Shown here piece by piece: positions 25,848 through 34,843 of a stretch of 64,000 nt of DNA. Origin of the DNA: Candidatus Thorarchaeota archaeon. Its GTDB lineage: Archaea > Asgardarchaeota > Thorarchaeia > Thorarchaeales > Thorarchaeaceae. Each line of letters opens with the position of its first letter. Position 1 is the first letter of the stretch. The position numbers and the translations under genes were made by a program. The notes under the pieces were generated by a model, which ran no database searches, was not told the origin of the DNA, and worked only from the letters and a program-made list of their open reading frames with translations. The stretch is taken from positions 1 to 64,000 of the forward strand of contig JAEORG010000192.1 of the NCBI GenBank assembly GCA_016841005.1, given 5' to 3'.

Positions 25848-26459
25848 TTATCGACGAGGTGGTCTATCTCGATCTCTTTCATCTTCATCGCGTCTCGGAG
25901 GTCTGACGAAGAGCCATCTCTTTACGTCTTCCTGTAGTTCGTCGATGATCCGTGCAGTAATTACTTTCTTTGGCTGCTGCAGTTTTGTTCGAGATGCAAT
26001 ATCTTCAAAGCTCTTGAATGGCTCTCTCTTCCTCTCCTCCAATATCGCCCACATCAAAGTCTGTCCAATACCTGGTAGTAATTGAAGTGAATGCATTCTT
26101 GTTGTAAGAGGTTTTGCTTCATTGAAGAATTGAACGTATTTGTGTTCGTGTTTGGTAACTATCATTTCAATAACGAGAGGAAGTTCTGAGGCACTCTCAG
26201 GAGCCAAATCATCGTAGAAGATACGGCGTTTTACATGATCTATTTTGCCTTTTGCATTTCGATGAATTGGAACTCGCTCTTGAGGATGAAGAGTTGCATT
26301 ATACTTTGGTAACAATTCAAGTAGAGTAAAATAATTCTCACCAAGTGCTTGAACTACAGTTTCTCCACGTGGACGATTATCTCGCAAAAAGACCTTCGGT
26401 GGAATGACTGCCAGGACATATGCGTGGGTCTCGAATGCTCTGTTTTGAGAATCCTCCAT
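25848..26459 (-). CDS. DUF655 RNA-binding protein
   Basis: The 203-residue protein matches the archaeal DUF655 family: an N-terminal OB-like part (VLAVIPPKVF, GETVVQALGENYFTLLELLPK), a helix-hairpin-helix (LLPGIGQTLMWAILEER) and a charged tail rich in Arg and Asp. The fold suggests RNA or DNA binding; the exact role is unknown. Its fixed place between RpoF and KsgA across archaea suggests a function in transcription or ribosome maturation. Confidence 0.92.
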   Translation of the reverse strand: MEDSQNRAFETHAYVLAVIPPKVFLRDNRPRGETVVQALGENYFTLLELLPKYNATLHPQERVPIHRNAKGKIDHVKRRIFYDDLAPESASELPLVIEMIVTKHEHKYVQFFNEAKPLTTRMHSLQLLPGIGQTLMWAILEERKREPFKSFEDIASRTKLQQPKKVITARIIDELQEDVKRWLFVRPPRRDEDERDRDRPPRR

Positions 26460-26563
26460 TTTTTATCGCTCCTGGATATATCAGACCACATCAACCTTGA
26501 ATTGTAGTGTAGAAATAAAAGTCAATCGGGGAAAGCAGTATCACAGCGCCTTTTTCTCATATT

Positions 26564-26899
26564 TTATGACCGGTTGCTCTCTATTATCTCAACAATTTCA
26601 ACAAGCTGCTCTTCTGTGAGGTCAGATGACCTCGTGTCTAAGATTGTCTTGAGTTCCTCCACGTTGATAGGCGCAATATTGACAATCTGTACCGCCTGGA
26701 ATCGAGACAGTTCATAATTTTTCATCAGTCTATCTACAAGTTTGATAGCAACTGCAGGCGCCATTTTTGCGAAGGTGGAAGCATGTTCGAGTGTGATTGA
26801 TTGCTGGAAGGATAGTTCGCTCTCCTTCCCACGTTTTGACAATAGCTTTTTGACTTGCGGGAGGGTTACTTCCTCCTCTCCAACAATTTCCTTCGGCAT
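26564..26899 (-). CDS. rpoF: DNA-directed RNA polymerase subunit F (Rpb4 homolog)
   Basis: The 111-residue protein shows the HRDC-like Rpb4 pattern (VTLPQVKKLLSKRG, LEHASTFAKM, VNIAPINVEELKTILDTR). It pairs with subunit E (Rpb7) to form the polymerase stalk. It lies 10 nt after eL21. The expected length and operon position make the call firm. Confidence 0.94.
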   Translation of the reverse strand: MPKEIVGEEEVTLPQVKKLLSKRGKESELSFQQSITLEHASTFAKMAPAVAIKLVDRLMKNYELSRFQAVQIVNIAPINVEELKTILDTRSSDLTEEQLVEIVEIIESNRS

Positions 26900-26909
26900 T
26901 CTTCTCCCC

Positions 26910-27206
26910 TCATTCTCGACTTGGACGAAGATGCTCTGGTCTTATGATGAGTGTTTTAACAGCATCGCCCATCTTTACATCTACTTCGAGAGCTCTACCT
27001 CTTTTCCCAGTTACCACACCAGTCCTGCCATGATATCTACGATGGGGCATTCCCTTATGAATTGCAGAATCGATTACGATATTGACTCGGTCACCTATCT
27101 CATAGTCGATTAGAACCGTGCTTAATGGAGATAAACCTCGATCTCTCACTCTCTTGGACATCAAACTGCGTGTTCGGGCACGGAATCCATGACTCTTTTT
27201 GACCAT
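26910..27206 (-). CDS. rpl21e: Large-subunit ribosomal protein eL21
   Basis: The 98-residue protein begins MVKKSHGFRARTRSLMSK and contains DRVNIVIDSAIHKGMPHRRYHGRTGVV, diagnostic of eL21. It is the first gene of the conserved archaeal run eL21, RpoF, DUF655, KsgA, HemK2. A 91-nt spacer to the Pus10 stop upstream probably carries the promoter. Confidence 0.97.
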   Translation of the reverse strand: MVKKSHGFRARTRSLMSKRVRDRGLSPLSTVLIDYEIGDRVNIVIDSAIHKGMPHRRYHGRTGVVTGKRGRALEVDVKMGDAVKTLIIRPEHLRPSRE

Positions 27207-27297
27207 AAGGCATCAACTTCTTGTCCGTTGTACCTCGCGCAACAGAAAAAGGATACACTGCATGCCCGAGGCTCAGCATGACCTCTGGGGTAGCAAC

Positions 27298-28731
27298 TTA
27301 AAGATTATGGTCTGTTTGTCTTGCGTAAATTCCAACAACATTGAGCTGAATACACTCACAATGAGTTCCAAGGGCTTCTGATAAAGATGGAGAAGTCCTT
27401 CCGTCATCTCCGGAAATCAATTCTTTGACGTAAGTTCCTCCTTGGACTCTGAAGAATCCCTCTATCCTATTGGTATCAACTCTCTCCAATTTTATTTCCA
27501 AGATTTTCTTCTTTCTGACTAAATCACTTCTACGATGTGCAACACGATTCGGAGTCCTTTGTTCAATCATCACACCAATAAGGAATTTTGCAGCTTTTTC
27601 CAAATCCAGTTCTGCTGTATTTGTTTCAGTCTGGATTATAGCCTTGTATTCCTTTACATTCTCTGATGCTTCGCTCTTAAACTGCTGAAATCGTTTCCTC
27701 GTTGATATCTCAAGGTCGGTCACTTCTACTTTCCCATTCGAATGTTCATAAATGAGATTACGAAGCCCATTGAAATCCGGCGTCCGAATTTTAGGTTTTG
27801 AAACCTCAATTACGAAGGGCCTCCCGTTGCCAAGCATGAGAACATCGATATCTTCTCTTCCTGCTGCATGTATCTTGAATTTAGACCCTTGAAGCATATT
27901 CATTGCAGGGTTGCCAATGTATTCTGAAACAGAATCTGGATATTTACGCCCAGTACCTCCACAAGAATCACATCCCTTTCCATTACATTCTCCACAATCC
28001 CATCTGCTTTGAGGGATCCCTCGTTCAAGTTTTCTATATCTCCCATATATGAAAACAGGATTTATTCGAAGTTTCACAGAATCCTTTCCCATATCATAAA
28101 AGACTACCAAGTCTGGTCGTTCAAAGTCTACATCTTTCCCTAGTGCATCAGCTAATACTTTCCCTAGTTCTCGGTTAAAATCAGACTTCAATGCCTCAGC
28201 ATCCATAAGTTCAAAGGTTGCCTGTAGTTGGTCCTGTTTTTCAACCAAGCCCGGATCTGGAGATGTCCCAACAAGAAATGTTGTGAATTCCACTGTCGAT
28301 GCAAGTTCTAGGACTCTCTGAACAATTCTTGGAATTCTCTCAAAGACACTTTCACCATCAAGCGCACAAAGATGACATCTGTGCATTTCCTGAAATGTAA
28401 TGGCATTCTTTTTACAGATCTGTTTTGCAGAATCGAACATTCCAGTTTCAGCAAGAATTGCTATCAGTTTCTTTCCTGTTTCTTTATCCTCATGTTTTAG
28501 ATGAGAATCTGCGCTTATAGAAAGAGCAAGTTTTAGGGAATATCCTCGCTGTTCATTGGTTGTATTTGTGCTCAACCATGCAAATTGTCTTCCTAAACAG
28601 TGATTGCAGAGTGGGTGCTTCTCTAATAGTCTCTCAACCTTGGTCATTATATTATTACTAGTTGCAGCCATCGAGAACACCTCGAGATTCCGTTCATCAA
28701 AGTCGATTGATAAAGGTGTACCTATAGTCAT
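27298..28731 (-). CDS. pus10: tRNA pseudouridine synthase Pus10
   Basis: The ATG at 28731 shares one base with the TGA of the upstream reductase (TGATG), so coupling is likely. The 477-residue protein has an N-terminal zinc region (LCNHCLGRQFAW; HRCHLC), a THUMP-like part, a second Cys group (WDCGECNGKGCDSCGGTGRKYPDS) and the catalytic GREDIDVLMLGNGRPFVIE with its Asp. Archaeal Pus10 makes pseudouridine 54 and 55 in tRNA. An internal ATG near residue 22 (MAATSNN) could be the real start. Confidence 0.92.
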   Translation of the reverse strand: MTIGTPLSIDFDERNLEVFSMAATSNNIMTKVERLLEKHPLCNHCLGRQFAWLSTNTTNEQRGYSLKLALSISADSHLKHEDKETGKKLIAILAETGMFDSAKQICKKNAITFQEMHRCHLCALDGESVFERIPRIVQRVLELASTVEFTTFLVGTSPDPGLVEKQDQLQATFELMDAEALKSDFNRELGKVLADALGKDVDFERPDLVVFYDMGKDSVKLRINPVFIYGRYRKLERGIPQSRWDCGECNGKGCDSCGGTGRKYPDSVSEYIGNPAMNMLQGSKFKIHAAGREDIDVLMLGNGRPFVIEVSKPKIRTPDFNGLRNLIYEHSNGKVEVTDLEISTRKRFQQFKSEASENVKEYKAIIQTETNTAELDLEKAAKFLIGVMIEQRTPNRVAHRRSDLVRKKKILEIKLERVDTNRIEGFFRVQGGTYVKELISGDDGRTSPSLSEALGTHCECIQLNVVGIYARQTDHNL

Positions 28732-29939
28732 CAAAGAAATGGGTTCAAGAACCTGATAACCCGAAAGCCCAACGAGATGATATTAGGATTCTTCAGTAGT
28801 TTCGTGATTACCTTTCCCTGCATATCCATGTCGCCCACTCTCCTAATGACATCCAACAGACTCAAGTCATCTGCCCCTTTGATGAGTTCATCTAATCCAC
28901 GATCGGATAGTGATGTAATTGCACGTTGTGCAAGATACATTGTTCGAAGATCTCTCAGCAGAACAGACCGCCATGACTTTTCATATCTCTGCAGATTCAA
29001 CAATCCTTCCTGGTTAGCAAGCTCAGAAGAAATGACTTTACCAGCAATTTCAGCCGCAGCTCCCCCAACAACAACACCCCCTCCTGTAGTTGCCTTTACA
29101 ATGCCTGCTGCATCTCCGACTGCAAGAAATCCACCTTCAACAGTCTTCTTGATTGGCATTCCTACTAACACAATTCCTCCGAAACCCCTCTCAACCGAGG
29201 CTCCAAAAAGGCGCTCTTTTATAATTGGGTGATGTTTCAAAGCCGCCTGTAATCTCTGCTTTGGGCGGTCTCTAGATGCAACCCCAACGCGTACGCGTCC
29301 TTCGCCTAACGGTATTATCCAAGCAAAGAATCCTGTTGAAATTCGTCTACCATAGAACATTTCGACCAAGTCTTCTTCGACCTCGACCCCAGACAGCTCA
29401 AATTGATAGGCTGGATATTTACTGCTTCTTGGGACTCGCGGGAGACCTACTTTACTTGTGATCTGGCACCTTGAGCCTTCCCCACTGATGACTGCTTTGG
29501 CCATATACCCCGTTTCATCTGTCTTAGTAATACGCACCTGATATTCTCCGGCATCTGTTCTATTGATACTAGTGACCTTCTTTTCCGTCAATACTGTAGC
29601 TCCTTTCTCAGATGCCCGTTCTGCTAGCCATGTATCAAACAGCTTGCGATTCATAACAAATGCTTCTCTTTTGCCTCTCTCAATAAGAATGGAATATCCG
29701 GAGGGAGAATGGATTCTTGCACCTGCAACAGTATTTTGGATTATATGTTTTGGTGGAACCAGTCCAAGATTTTGCAATCCAGAGCTACTAAGAAGACCTG
29801 CACAATGGTCTGGTTCTCCTATTTTCTGATGTTCCTCGAGAACTAGTACTGGGTGTCCATTATTTGCAATTCTATGTGCCGCTATCAACCCTGCAGGGCC
29901 AGCTCCTACAATTATTGCATCATAACTCAAATTGGACAC
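28731..29939 (-). CDS. Geranylgeranyl reductase family flavoprotein
   Basis: The 402-residue FAD protein has the Rossmann start DAIIVGAGPAGLIAAHRI, the family PDHCAGLLS motif, YQFELSGVEVEEDLVEMFYG, and GFLAVGDAAGIVKATTGGGVVVG for FAD binding. It belongs to the enzymes that saturate the isoprenoid chains of archaeal lipids. Full length. It sits upstream of Pus10 with a one-base overlap and diverges from Pth2. Confidence 0.9.
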   Translation of the reverse strand: MSNLSYDAIIVGAGPAGLIAAHRIANNGHPVLVLEEHQKIGEPDHCAGLLSSSGLQNLGLVPPKHIIQNTVAGARIHSPSGYSILIERGKREAFVMNRKLFDTWLAERASEKGATVLTEKKVTSINRTDAGEYQVRITKTDETGYMAKAVISGEGSRCQITSKVGLPRVPRSSKYPAYQFELSGVEVEEDLVEMFYGRRISTGFFAWIIPLGEGRVRVGVASRDRPKQRLQAALKHHPIIKERLFGASVERGFGGIVLVGMPIKKTVEGGFLAVGDAAGIVKATTGGGVVVGGAAAEIAGKVISSELANQEGLLNLQRYEKSWRSVLLRDLRTMYLAQRAITSLSDRGLDELIKGADDLSLLDVIRRVGDMDMQGKVITKLLKNPNIISLGFRVIRFLNPFL

Positions 29940-29991
29940 CTACAAACTAACCCGATGCGACCCTTTTTATCTCTCACTCAAATGAGAAAGT

Positions 29992-30384
29992 ATGCTCAAA
30001 CGGATGGCTAATATTATGAAAAATCGACAGTTCACATACAAACAGGTGATTGCTGTCAGAATAGACTTAGGTATGAGCAAAGGAAAAATGGCTGTGCAAG
30101 TTGCACATGGGGCAGTCAGTGCAGCAGAGAAGGCCCGCATAAGTCATCAAGATATCTGGAAGGCATGGTTAGGAGAAGGTCAGAAGAAAGTTGCAGTCAA
30201 AGTCCAGTCAGAAGAAGAACTTCTCCAATTGATGCGTCAGGCAGCTACGAAGAGTTTACCATATGCTCTCATACGAGATGCAGGAATGACTGAGCTACCT
30301 CCAGGAACTATGACTGTCATTGGGATAGGTCCTGCTAAATCTGAAATTATGGATACAATAACTGGTGATCTCAAACTTCTCTAA
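29992..30384 (+). CDS. pth2: Peptidyl-tRNA hydrolase Pth2
   Basis: The protein (about 130 residues) has the Pth2 hallmarks: KQVIAVRIDLGMSKGKMAVQVAHGA, then YALIRDAGMTELPPGTMTVIGIGP and the D-L-x-L end. It releases tRNA from stalled peptidyl-tRNA. ATGs at 29992, 30004 and 30016 could each be the start; none has a strong ribosome site. TruD follows 11 nt later on the same transcript. Confidence 0.96.
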   Translation: MLKRMANIMKNRQFTYKQVIAVRIDLGMSKGKMAVQVAHGAVSAAEKARISHQDIWKAWLGEGQKKVAVKVQSEEELLQLMRQAATKSLPYALIRDAGMTELPPGTMTVIGIGPAKSEIMDTITGDLKLL

Positions 30385-30395
30385 GAGGAATTAAC

Positions 30396-31745
30396 TTGCC
30401 ATCACCACCACAACCTGAAATCACACTTGGGATGGAGCTTTATAGTACTGATTTTGAGGGAATTGGAGGAAATCTCAAACAACGATACGAGGACTTCATT
30501 GTTGAAGAGATTAGCTCCGATGGAAACATTGCACTTGCCAATATTTCTCAGGATGAACCGTTTATTGAGTCAGCTGTTTCTGTTGCAGGTGAATCAAGAA
30601 AGGCAAAGTTTGTACATTTCACCGTACAGAAATTAGGTCTTAATACCATGGACGTTGCAAGCCTTTTTTCATCAGGTCTTAATATATCGCGGAATTTAAT
30701 CACCTATGCAGGATTGAAGGATAAAAGAGCTCTTACAGCACAACGGTTCTCAACGCCTGCAAAATCGGTTGATGCTCTGAAAGAATTAAAATTGGAACGT
30801 ATTTGGGTCCGAGACCTAGAATTTTCGCGAAAACAGATACTGACAGGTGATCTTTGGGGCAATCGATTCACAATTCTCCTTCGTAATATAGAAGTTCCGT
30901 GTGATGAAGCATACCAGAGAGTCAATGAACTTTCAGAACAGCCCATATTGAACTATTTTGGCATCCAGCGATTCGGAGTATCTCGTCCATTTACACATCT
31001 GGTGGGACGAGCTCTTACTAATCGAGATTTCGAAGAAGCAGCGCGTAATATTTTGGCAAAATCAAGTCCATATGAATCAGACGAATTAAGAGAAATCCGT
31101 TCTTCGATTATGGATGGAAATGTATCAGAATCGGCATTGGAGAAATTTCCAAAGGAGTTGAGATATGAACGATTCATGATAAAGAGTCTAATCACTCATC
31201 CGCAGGACTACGAACGAGCTTTCTCAAAGATTCCACCTAAAATGCAGACCCTATTTGTCCATTCATTCCAATCTTACCTCTTCAACAGAATCATTAGCTT
31301 AAGAGCTAAGGAAGGAATGAGTTTGGAGAAACCCGAAATTGGAGATTTCATAGCTAGAGTTGATACACCAAACATTGGCCGTGATGATTGGCTCTTTGTT
31401 ACAGAACAGAATATCGAAAAAAGAACTGAACAGGTTCAATCCGGGGAATATGGTCTAGTCAATGTTATTCCAGGTTATACATCGAAATTACCCAATACTA
31501 GACAGACCGAACACATCAAGAGAATTCTTGGAGAAGAGAACACCAAAATCGAAGACTTTAGGTTCTCAGAGAACAAGTATCTTGACTCCCCGGGAGGATT
31601 TCATCCAATTACTATAGACCTCACTAAGGTAGATGCATCCTGTACAGCAGAAGGTCTACAAATCAGATTTTCACTTAGAAAAGGATCCTATGCTACAGTT
31701 GTATTTAGAGAGATAATGAAGAATGCTCCTGAAAATAGGACTTAA
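30396..31745 (+). CDS. truD: tRNA pseudouridine(13) synthase TruD
   Basis: The 449-residue protein starts at TTG with GAGGAA upstream. It contains RYEDFIVEEI, the catalytic GLKDKRALTAQ (D109), NYFGIQRFGVSRPFTHLVGRAL, and HSFQSYLFNRI, all TruD signatures; the TRUD insertion domain lies in the middle. It modifies U13 of tRNA in bacteria; the archaeal target may be U13 or U35. It converges on the KH protein with a 1-nt gap. Confidence 0.95.
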   Translation: MPSPPQPEITLGMELYSTDFEGIGGNLKQRYEDFIVEEISSDGNIALANISQDEPFIESAVSVAGESRKAKFVHFTVQKLGLNTMDVASLFSSGLNISRNLITYAGLKDKRALTAQRFSTPAKSVDALKELKLERIWVRDLEFSRKQILTGDLWGNRFTILLRNIEVPCDEAYQRVNELSEQPILNYFGIQRFGVSRPFTHLVGRALTNRDFEEAARNILAKSSPYESDELREIRSSIMDGNVSESALEKFPKELRYERFMIKSLITHPQDYERAFSKIPPKMQTLFVHSFQSYLFNRIISLRAKEGMSLEKPEIGDFIARVDTPNIGRDDWLFVTEQNIEKRTEQVQSGEYGLVNVIPGYTSKLPNTRQTEHIKRILGEENTKIEDFRFSENKYLDSPGGFHPITIDLTKVDASCTAEGLQIRFSLRKGSYATVVFREIMKNAPENRT

Positions 31746-31746
31746 G

Positions 31747-32331
31747 CTATCCCCTTCTACCACCTGAAAACTCTCTTAGTTTTTCTCCAAATTCATCATG
31801 ACCAGATTCTTCTTCTTTTTCCAGCCTTTCATCCTGATATTGAAACAGAATTGATTCCCCTGTCACAGCAGAAACAATCGCCCTTAGTTCTTCTTTCGAA
31901 TACTTGATTCGTTCCCTATCCTCAGCTCGAAGCATAACTATACTCTCTTTGAACCCGTTTGGTAAGTATAGACTATTGACACCTACCTCAATTGCAGGTG
32001 TAATCATTTCACGAACTATTGTTCGAAGCTTTGCAGGGCCTTCAACAATGAGGTATTTTCCATACGTTTCATCAAGCTCGGTCAGCAATGCTTCATCCTC
32101 TGTGAAGACAGTTTTACTCTTCTTCTTTACAACTAGAATGAGAAGATCACCTGTCTTTATCGCTCTAAGAAGATTGACATTTTCCAACCCTGGATGTTCT
32201 TTTGACTTTTCAAGAAGCCACTTGCTGAACTTCACATCGAATTCAGTAATTTCACCTGCGTCAAATCTATCTTGACAACTTGGACACAGCATATCTGACT
32301 CTAAGTCGAAAACGCACACAGGTAATCGCAT
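31747..32331 (-). CDS. Zinc-finger and KH-like (NusA-type) RNA-binding protein
   Basis: The 194-residue protein follows a known archaeal family: a start of MRLPVCVFDLESDMLCPSCQDRFDAGEITEFDV with a CxxC pair, a helical part, then a KH-like region (DLLILVV, LLTELDETYGKYLIV) and a region ending AIEVGVNSLYLPNGF. Homologs normally have an intact G-x-x-G KH loop where this one reads FTEDE. The acidic C-terminal tail is unusual. Some archaeal members are annotated as transcription elongation NusA-like factors; its role here is unproven. Confidence 0.65.
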   Translation of the reverse strand: MRLPVCVFDLESDMLCPSCQDRFDAGEITEFDVKFSKWLLEKSKEHPGLENVNLLRAIKTGDLLILVVKKKSKTVFTEDEALLTELDETYGKYLIVEGPAKLRTIVREMITPAIEVGVNSLYLPNGFKESIVMLRAEDRERIKYSKEELRAIVSAVTGESILFQYQDERLEKEEESGHDEFGEKLREFSGGRRG

Positions 32332-32405
32332 TTTTCATTCCTCACCGAGCTGGTGTTTCAGCAGTGACCGAGCTCTGTGAGAGGAACATATGAGCCTTCC
32401 GAAGA

Positions 32406-32717
32406 CTACCTAGTTAGAGTGATGTCAATTGTTGAAACATTCAAATCGCTACCTTTGTCTGTCTGGACCGTTGTAGTTCCTATTTGAATATCCTTTACCT
32501 TTACATCGCTCAAGAATCTGTTTCGAGTGATTTCAGCAACATCCACCGCTCTACTGATCAGTCTACCTCTTGCTCTAATTGCTACTTCTGATGCACCTTT
32601 GTTGAATAGAGTAACGCAGGCAAGAACATAGCTCATGACATTTTTTGAGCCAACCAATATCGTGGAATCTCCACGATTAGTTTCTTTCTCCTTATTGCCT
32701 GTCTTTTCCTCAGCCAC
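32406..32717 (-). CDS. albA: Alba chromatin/RNA-binding protein
   Basis: The GTG at 32717 has GGAG 9 nt upstream; the frame is open to 32873 but those residues do not match the family. The 103-residue protein has a charged N-terminus then [46 protein letters not shown] and [11 protein letters not shown], the Alba core. The first lysine of the usual K-K pair (Lys16 position) is Ser-Lys, as in several archaea. Alba coats DNA or RNA as dimers. It diverges from the beta-CASP gene. Confidence 0.93.
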   Translation of the reverse strand: MAEEKTGNKEKETNRGDSTILVGSKNVMSYVLACVTLFNKGASEVAIRARGRLISRAVDVAEITRNRFLSDVKVKDIQIGTTTVQTDKGSDLNVSTIDITLTR

Positions 32718-32901
32718 ACGAAATCTCTCCACTAGCTGAATATACAGCTTATAGCCTAGATTGGCCGGCGTCTGATATAGATTTCGTTTCTTGTAGGATG
32801 CATAATATTGCACGCAGGAACGTGATTGGGGAATTTTATTACATCTTACACAAGGTTTTTCACCTGAATACAATGGCTTCGACTACCGGAAGTTAAAATA
32901 A

Positions 32902-34170
32902 ATGGCACAGCTTACATTCCTAGGATCCTGTCGAGAAATTGGGCGTTCGGGATTTTATTTGGAGATGAACAATGAGAGTTTCTTAGTGGATTATGGAGTT
33001 AAGTTTGGTAATCCCCCTCTCTTTCCTGATATGGTTCCTACTGATAATCTTCAGGGGGTTGCAGTCACTCACGCACATTTAGACCACTCTGGTGGCGTGC
33101 CAATTGTATTGGCAAAAGATCAAGCCATTTCTCTATTTTGTACCCCCGCAACGCGTGATCTCTGTCTTCCTCTTATCAGAGATATGTACAAGATCTCCGG
33201 AGGACGGCTTCCTTTTACCAATAATGATATTGCAAGAATCCGTCGACAATGTGATCCAACAGCATACGAACAGACAACCCCGATCGGGCGTCACTTTGAG
33301 ATGACTCTGTTTAATGCAGGGCACATCCCCGGAAGTGCAATGGTTTCAATACGTTACAATGATAAGAGAATTCTATTCACTGGCGACTTCAACTCTATAG
33401 AATCTCGGCTTAATCCTGGTGCTCGCAAAAATCTGCCAAAACATGATATTGTTGTGACAGAGAGTACATATGCAAGACGCATTAACCCAAATCGGGAAGA
33501 GATTGAAGACGCAATGGTACAGACTGTTATTGAAACAGTTGAGCGAGGAGGAATTGCGCTTATTCCGGCTTTTGCAGTGGGCAGAAGTCAAGAAGTCATG
33601 TGTATCTTGGAAAAACACGGACTACCTTCAAAATATCCAATCTATATTGACGGCATGGCGAGGAAAGTTAATGAGGTGGTTGTAAAGCATCCGGAGTATA
33701 TCAGCTCCCCTCAATCCTTTGAGAGAGCTGTTAGTCGAGCTAAGGTCATTCATGATACACGAGATCGAATGAACGCAATCAAGAAACCAGGCGTTATTAT
33801 TTCTCCTGCGGGAATGCTGAAAGGAGGGGCATCGCATCTCTACTTCAAGATGCTTCATGATGATAGTCAAAATAGCATAATCCTAGTTAGCTTCCAAATT
33901 CCAGGTACACCTGGTGCAGAACTTCTTTCAAAACATAAAGCAACAGTCGGAAATAGAACTTTTGACGTTCAAGCAGAAGTTCGATATCATCACTTAAGCA
34001 GTCATTCTGACTCCAAAGGATTAGTGGATATGCTCTTGAATATCCCTGGTGATCCGGAATTCTATCTTGTACATGGTGAAAGCGAATCCTGTGATGCACT
34101 ACAAGCAAAATTAGAGAAGAAAGGTAGGAGAGCACATATCCCTGAAACAAACGAAAGATTTGAGGTTTGA
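32902..34170 (+). CDS. Beta-CASP ribonuclease (aCPSF2-like, no KH domains)
   Basis: The 422-residue protein starts directly with the metallo-beta-lactamase fold (TFLGSCREIGRSGFYLE), with THAHLDHSGGVPIV as the metal motif, GHIPGSAM, FTGDFNS, and the beta-CASP parts (VTESTYA, IIPAFAVGRSQE-like, ISPAGMLKGGASHLYF, HLSSHSD). It lacks the KH region of aCPSF1, so it fits the aCPSF2/RNase J-like archaeal group that acts in RNA processing or decay. Its stop abuts that of eL38 with no spacer. Confidence 0.93.
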   Translation: MAQLTFLGSCREIGRSGFYLEMNNESFLVDYGVKFGNPPLFPDMVPTDNLQGVAVTHAHLDHSGGVPIVLAKDQAISLFCTPATRDLCLPLIRDMYKISGGRLPFTNNDIARIRRQCDPTAYEQTTPIGRHFEMTLFNAGHIPGSAMVSIRYNDKRILFTGDFNSIESRLNPGARKNLPKHDIVVTESTYARRINPNREEIEDAMVQTVIETVERGGIALIPAFAVGRSQEVMCILEKHGLPSKYPIYIDGMARKVNEVVVKHPEYISSPQSFERAVSRAKVIHDTRDRMNAIKKPGVIISPAGMLKGGASHLYFKMLHDDSQNSIILVSFQIPGTPGAELLSKHKATVGNRTFDVQAEVRYHHLSSHSDSKGLVDMLLNIPGDPEFYLVHGESESCDALQAKLEKKGRRAHIPETNERFEV

Positions 34171-34386
34171 TTACTCTTCTTCTGATGCAGGTCGTGCCTC
34201 AACAACTTGGCACTTGACTTGAGATAGTACTTCTTCTGCTTTCTGGGGCTCTACTATTAGAGTATAGAGGTATCTAGCTGTACGTAGTTTGAGCTTGACC
34301 TGATCAGGGCCTCTCTTCACTCGACATTCCTCAGCATCTTCGGTCATTTCAAGGAATTTTTCTACGTCATGTATCTGTTTTGGCAT
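34171..34386 (-). CDS. rpl38e: Large-subunit ribosomal protein eL38
   Basis: The start is set at the ATG at 34386 (MPKQIHDVEKFLEM), as in the family; an in-frame ATG at 34401 adds five residues and has no ribosome site. The 71-residue protein contains AEECRVKRGPDQVKLKLRTARYLYTLIVEPQKAEEVL, a clear eL38 pattern. eL38 is shared by eukaryotes and some archaea (parts of TACK and Asgard), absent from most Euryarchaeota. It lies next to tRNA-Val and eL40 on the same strand. Confidence 0.93.
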   Translation of the reverse strand: MPKQIHDVEKFLEMTEDAEECRVKRGPDQVKLKLRTARYLYTLIVEPQKAEEVLSQVKCQVVEARPASEEE

Positions 34387-34417
34387 TTCTTTAAGCCCCA
34401 TTCATTTTGGTTTAGGA

Positions 34418-34526
34418 TGGTGGGCCGGGCGCGATTCGAACGCGCGACCTTCTCCGCTTTCAGAAAAGGTTCTGAAGAGCCTTTCCATGTGAAGGAGACG
34501 TCATAGCCGGGCTAGACCACCGGCCC
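34418..34526 (-). tRNA. tRNA-Val (CAC) with 31-nt intron and encoded CCA
   Basis: Reading the minus strand, the acceptor arm GGGCCGG pairs with CCGGCCC, followed by discriminator A and CCA. The T arm is GCGCG-TTCGAAT-CGCGC. The anticodon stem TCTCC/GGAGA encloses TTCACA, an intron at 34457-34487, and C, giving anticodon CAC. The intron lies after position 37, the canonical archaeal site, and its ends can form a bulge-helix-bulge for the splicing endonuclease. The D stem has one weak pair. Confidence 0.93.
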
Positions 34527-34543
34527 TAGCGTAAGGGGAATGA

Positions 34544-34699
34544 TTACTTCTTCCTGCGCTTTGGCCTGAGGTCCTTCCCTCGACACTTTCTGCATTTCTT
34601 TGCCTTCAATGGATTAGTTGCGCCACAGTCGCGGCAAACTGATTTGTATAGCAAATAATGCTGTGCGAGTCTACGTTTCTCAATGTCAGAAACTGGCAT
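34544..34699 (-). CDS. rpl40e: Large-subunit ribosomal protein eL40
   Basis: A 51-residue basic protein: [20 protein letters not shown], then [21 protein letters not shown] with zinc ligands C22, C25, C36 and C39, and a tail [13 protein letters not shown] precedes the ATG. Archaeal eL40 is free-standing rather than fused to ubiquitin. It lies 17 nt upstream of tRNA-Val, so the two may share a transcript. Confidence 0.96.
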   Translation of the reverse strand: MPVSDIEKRRLAQHYLLYKSVCRDCGATNPLKAKKCRKCRGKDLRPKRRKK

Positions 34700-34766
34700 T
34701 AACAGGACCTCAATGATTTTGATTCCGGACTTCCTAGTAGTCCGCTCAGGCCAACCGAGAGCCTAT

Positions 34767-34777
34767 GAATATAAACC
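34767..34777 (-). promoter_or_regulatory. TATA-like promoter of eL40/tRNA-Val/eL38 cluster
   Basis: The minus strand reads GGTTTATATTC, a good archaeal TATA-box match, about 70 nt before the eL40 ATG. A 6-bp hairpin (34726-34744) lies in the leader. The three downstream genes run in one direction with short gaps, so this may drive all of them. Confidence 0.4.
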
Positions 34778-34843
34778 TGTTCCTCAGGCAAAAGACAAGA
34801 GGGACTGCTGAGGCTCTTTATCCCCACCAGTCTGTCTTGTGAT

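Noticed and set aside
32720..32873. N-terminal zinc-like extension of Alba (CVRCNK)
   Set aside because: A GTG with a good ribosome site at 32717 starts exactly where family similarity begins; the upstream part looks like spacer read in frame.
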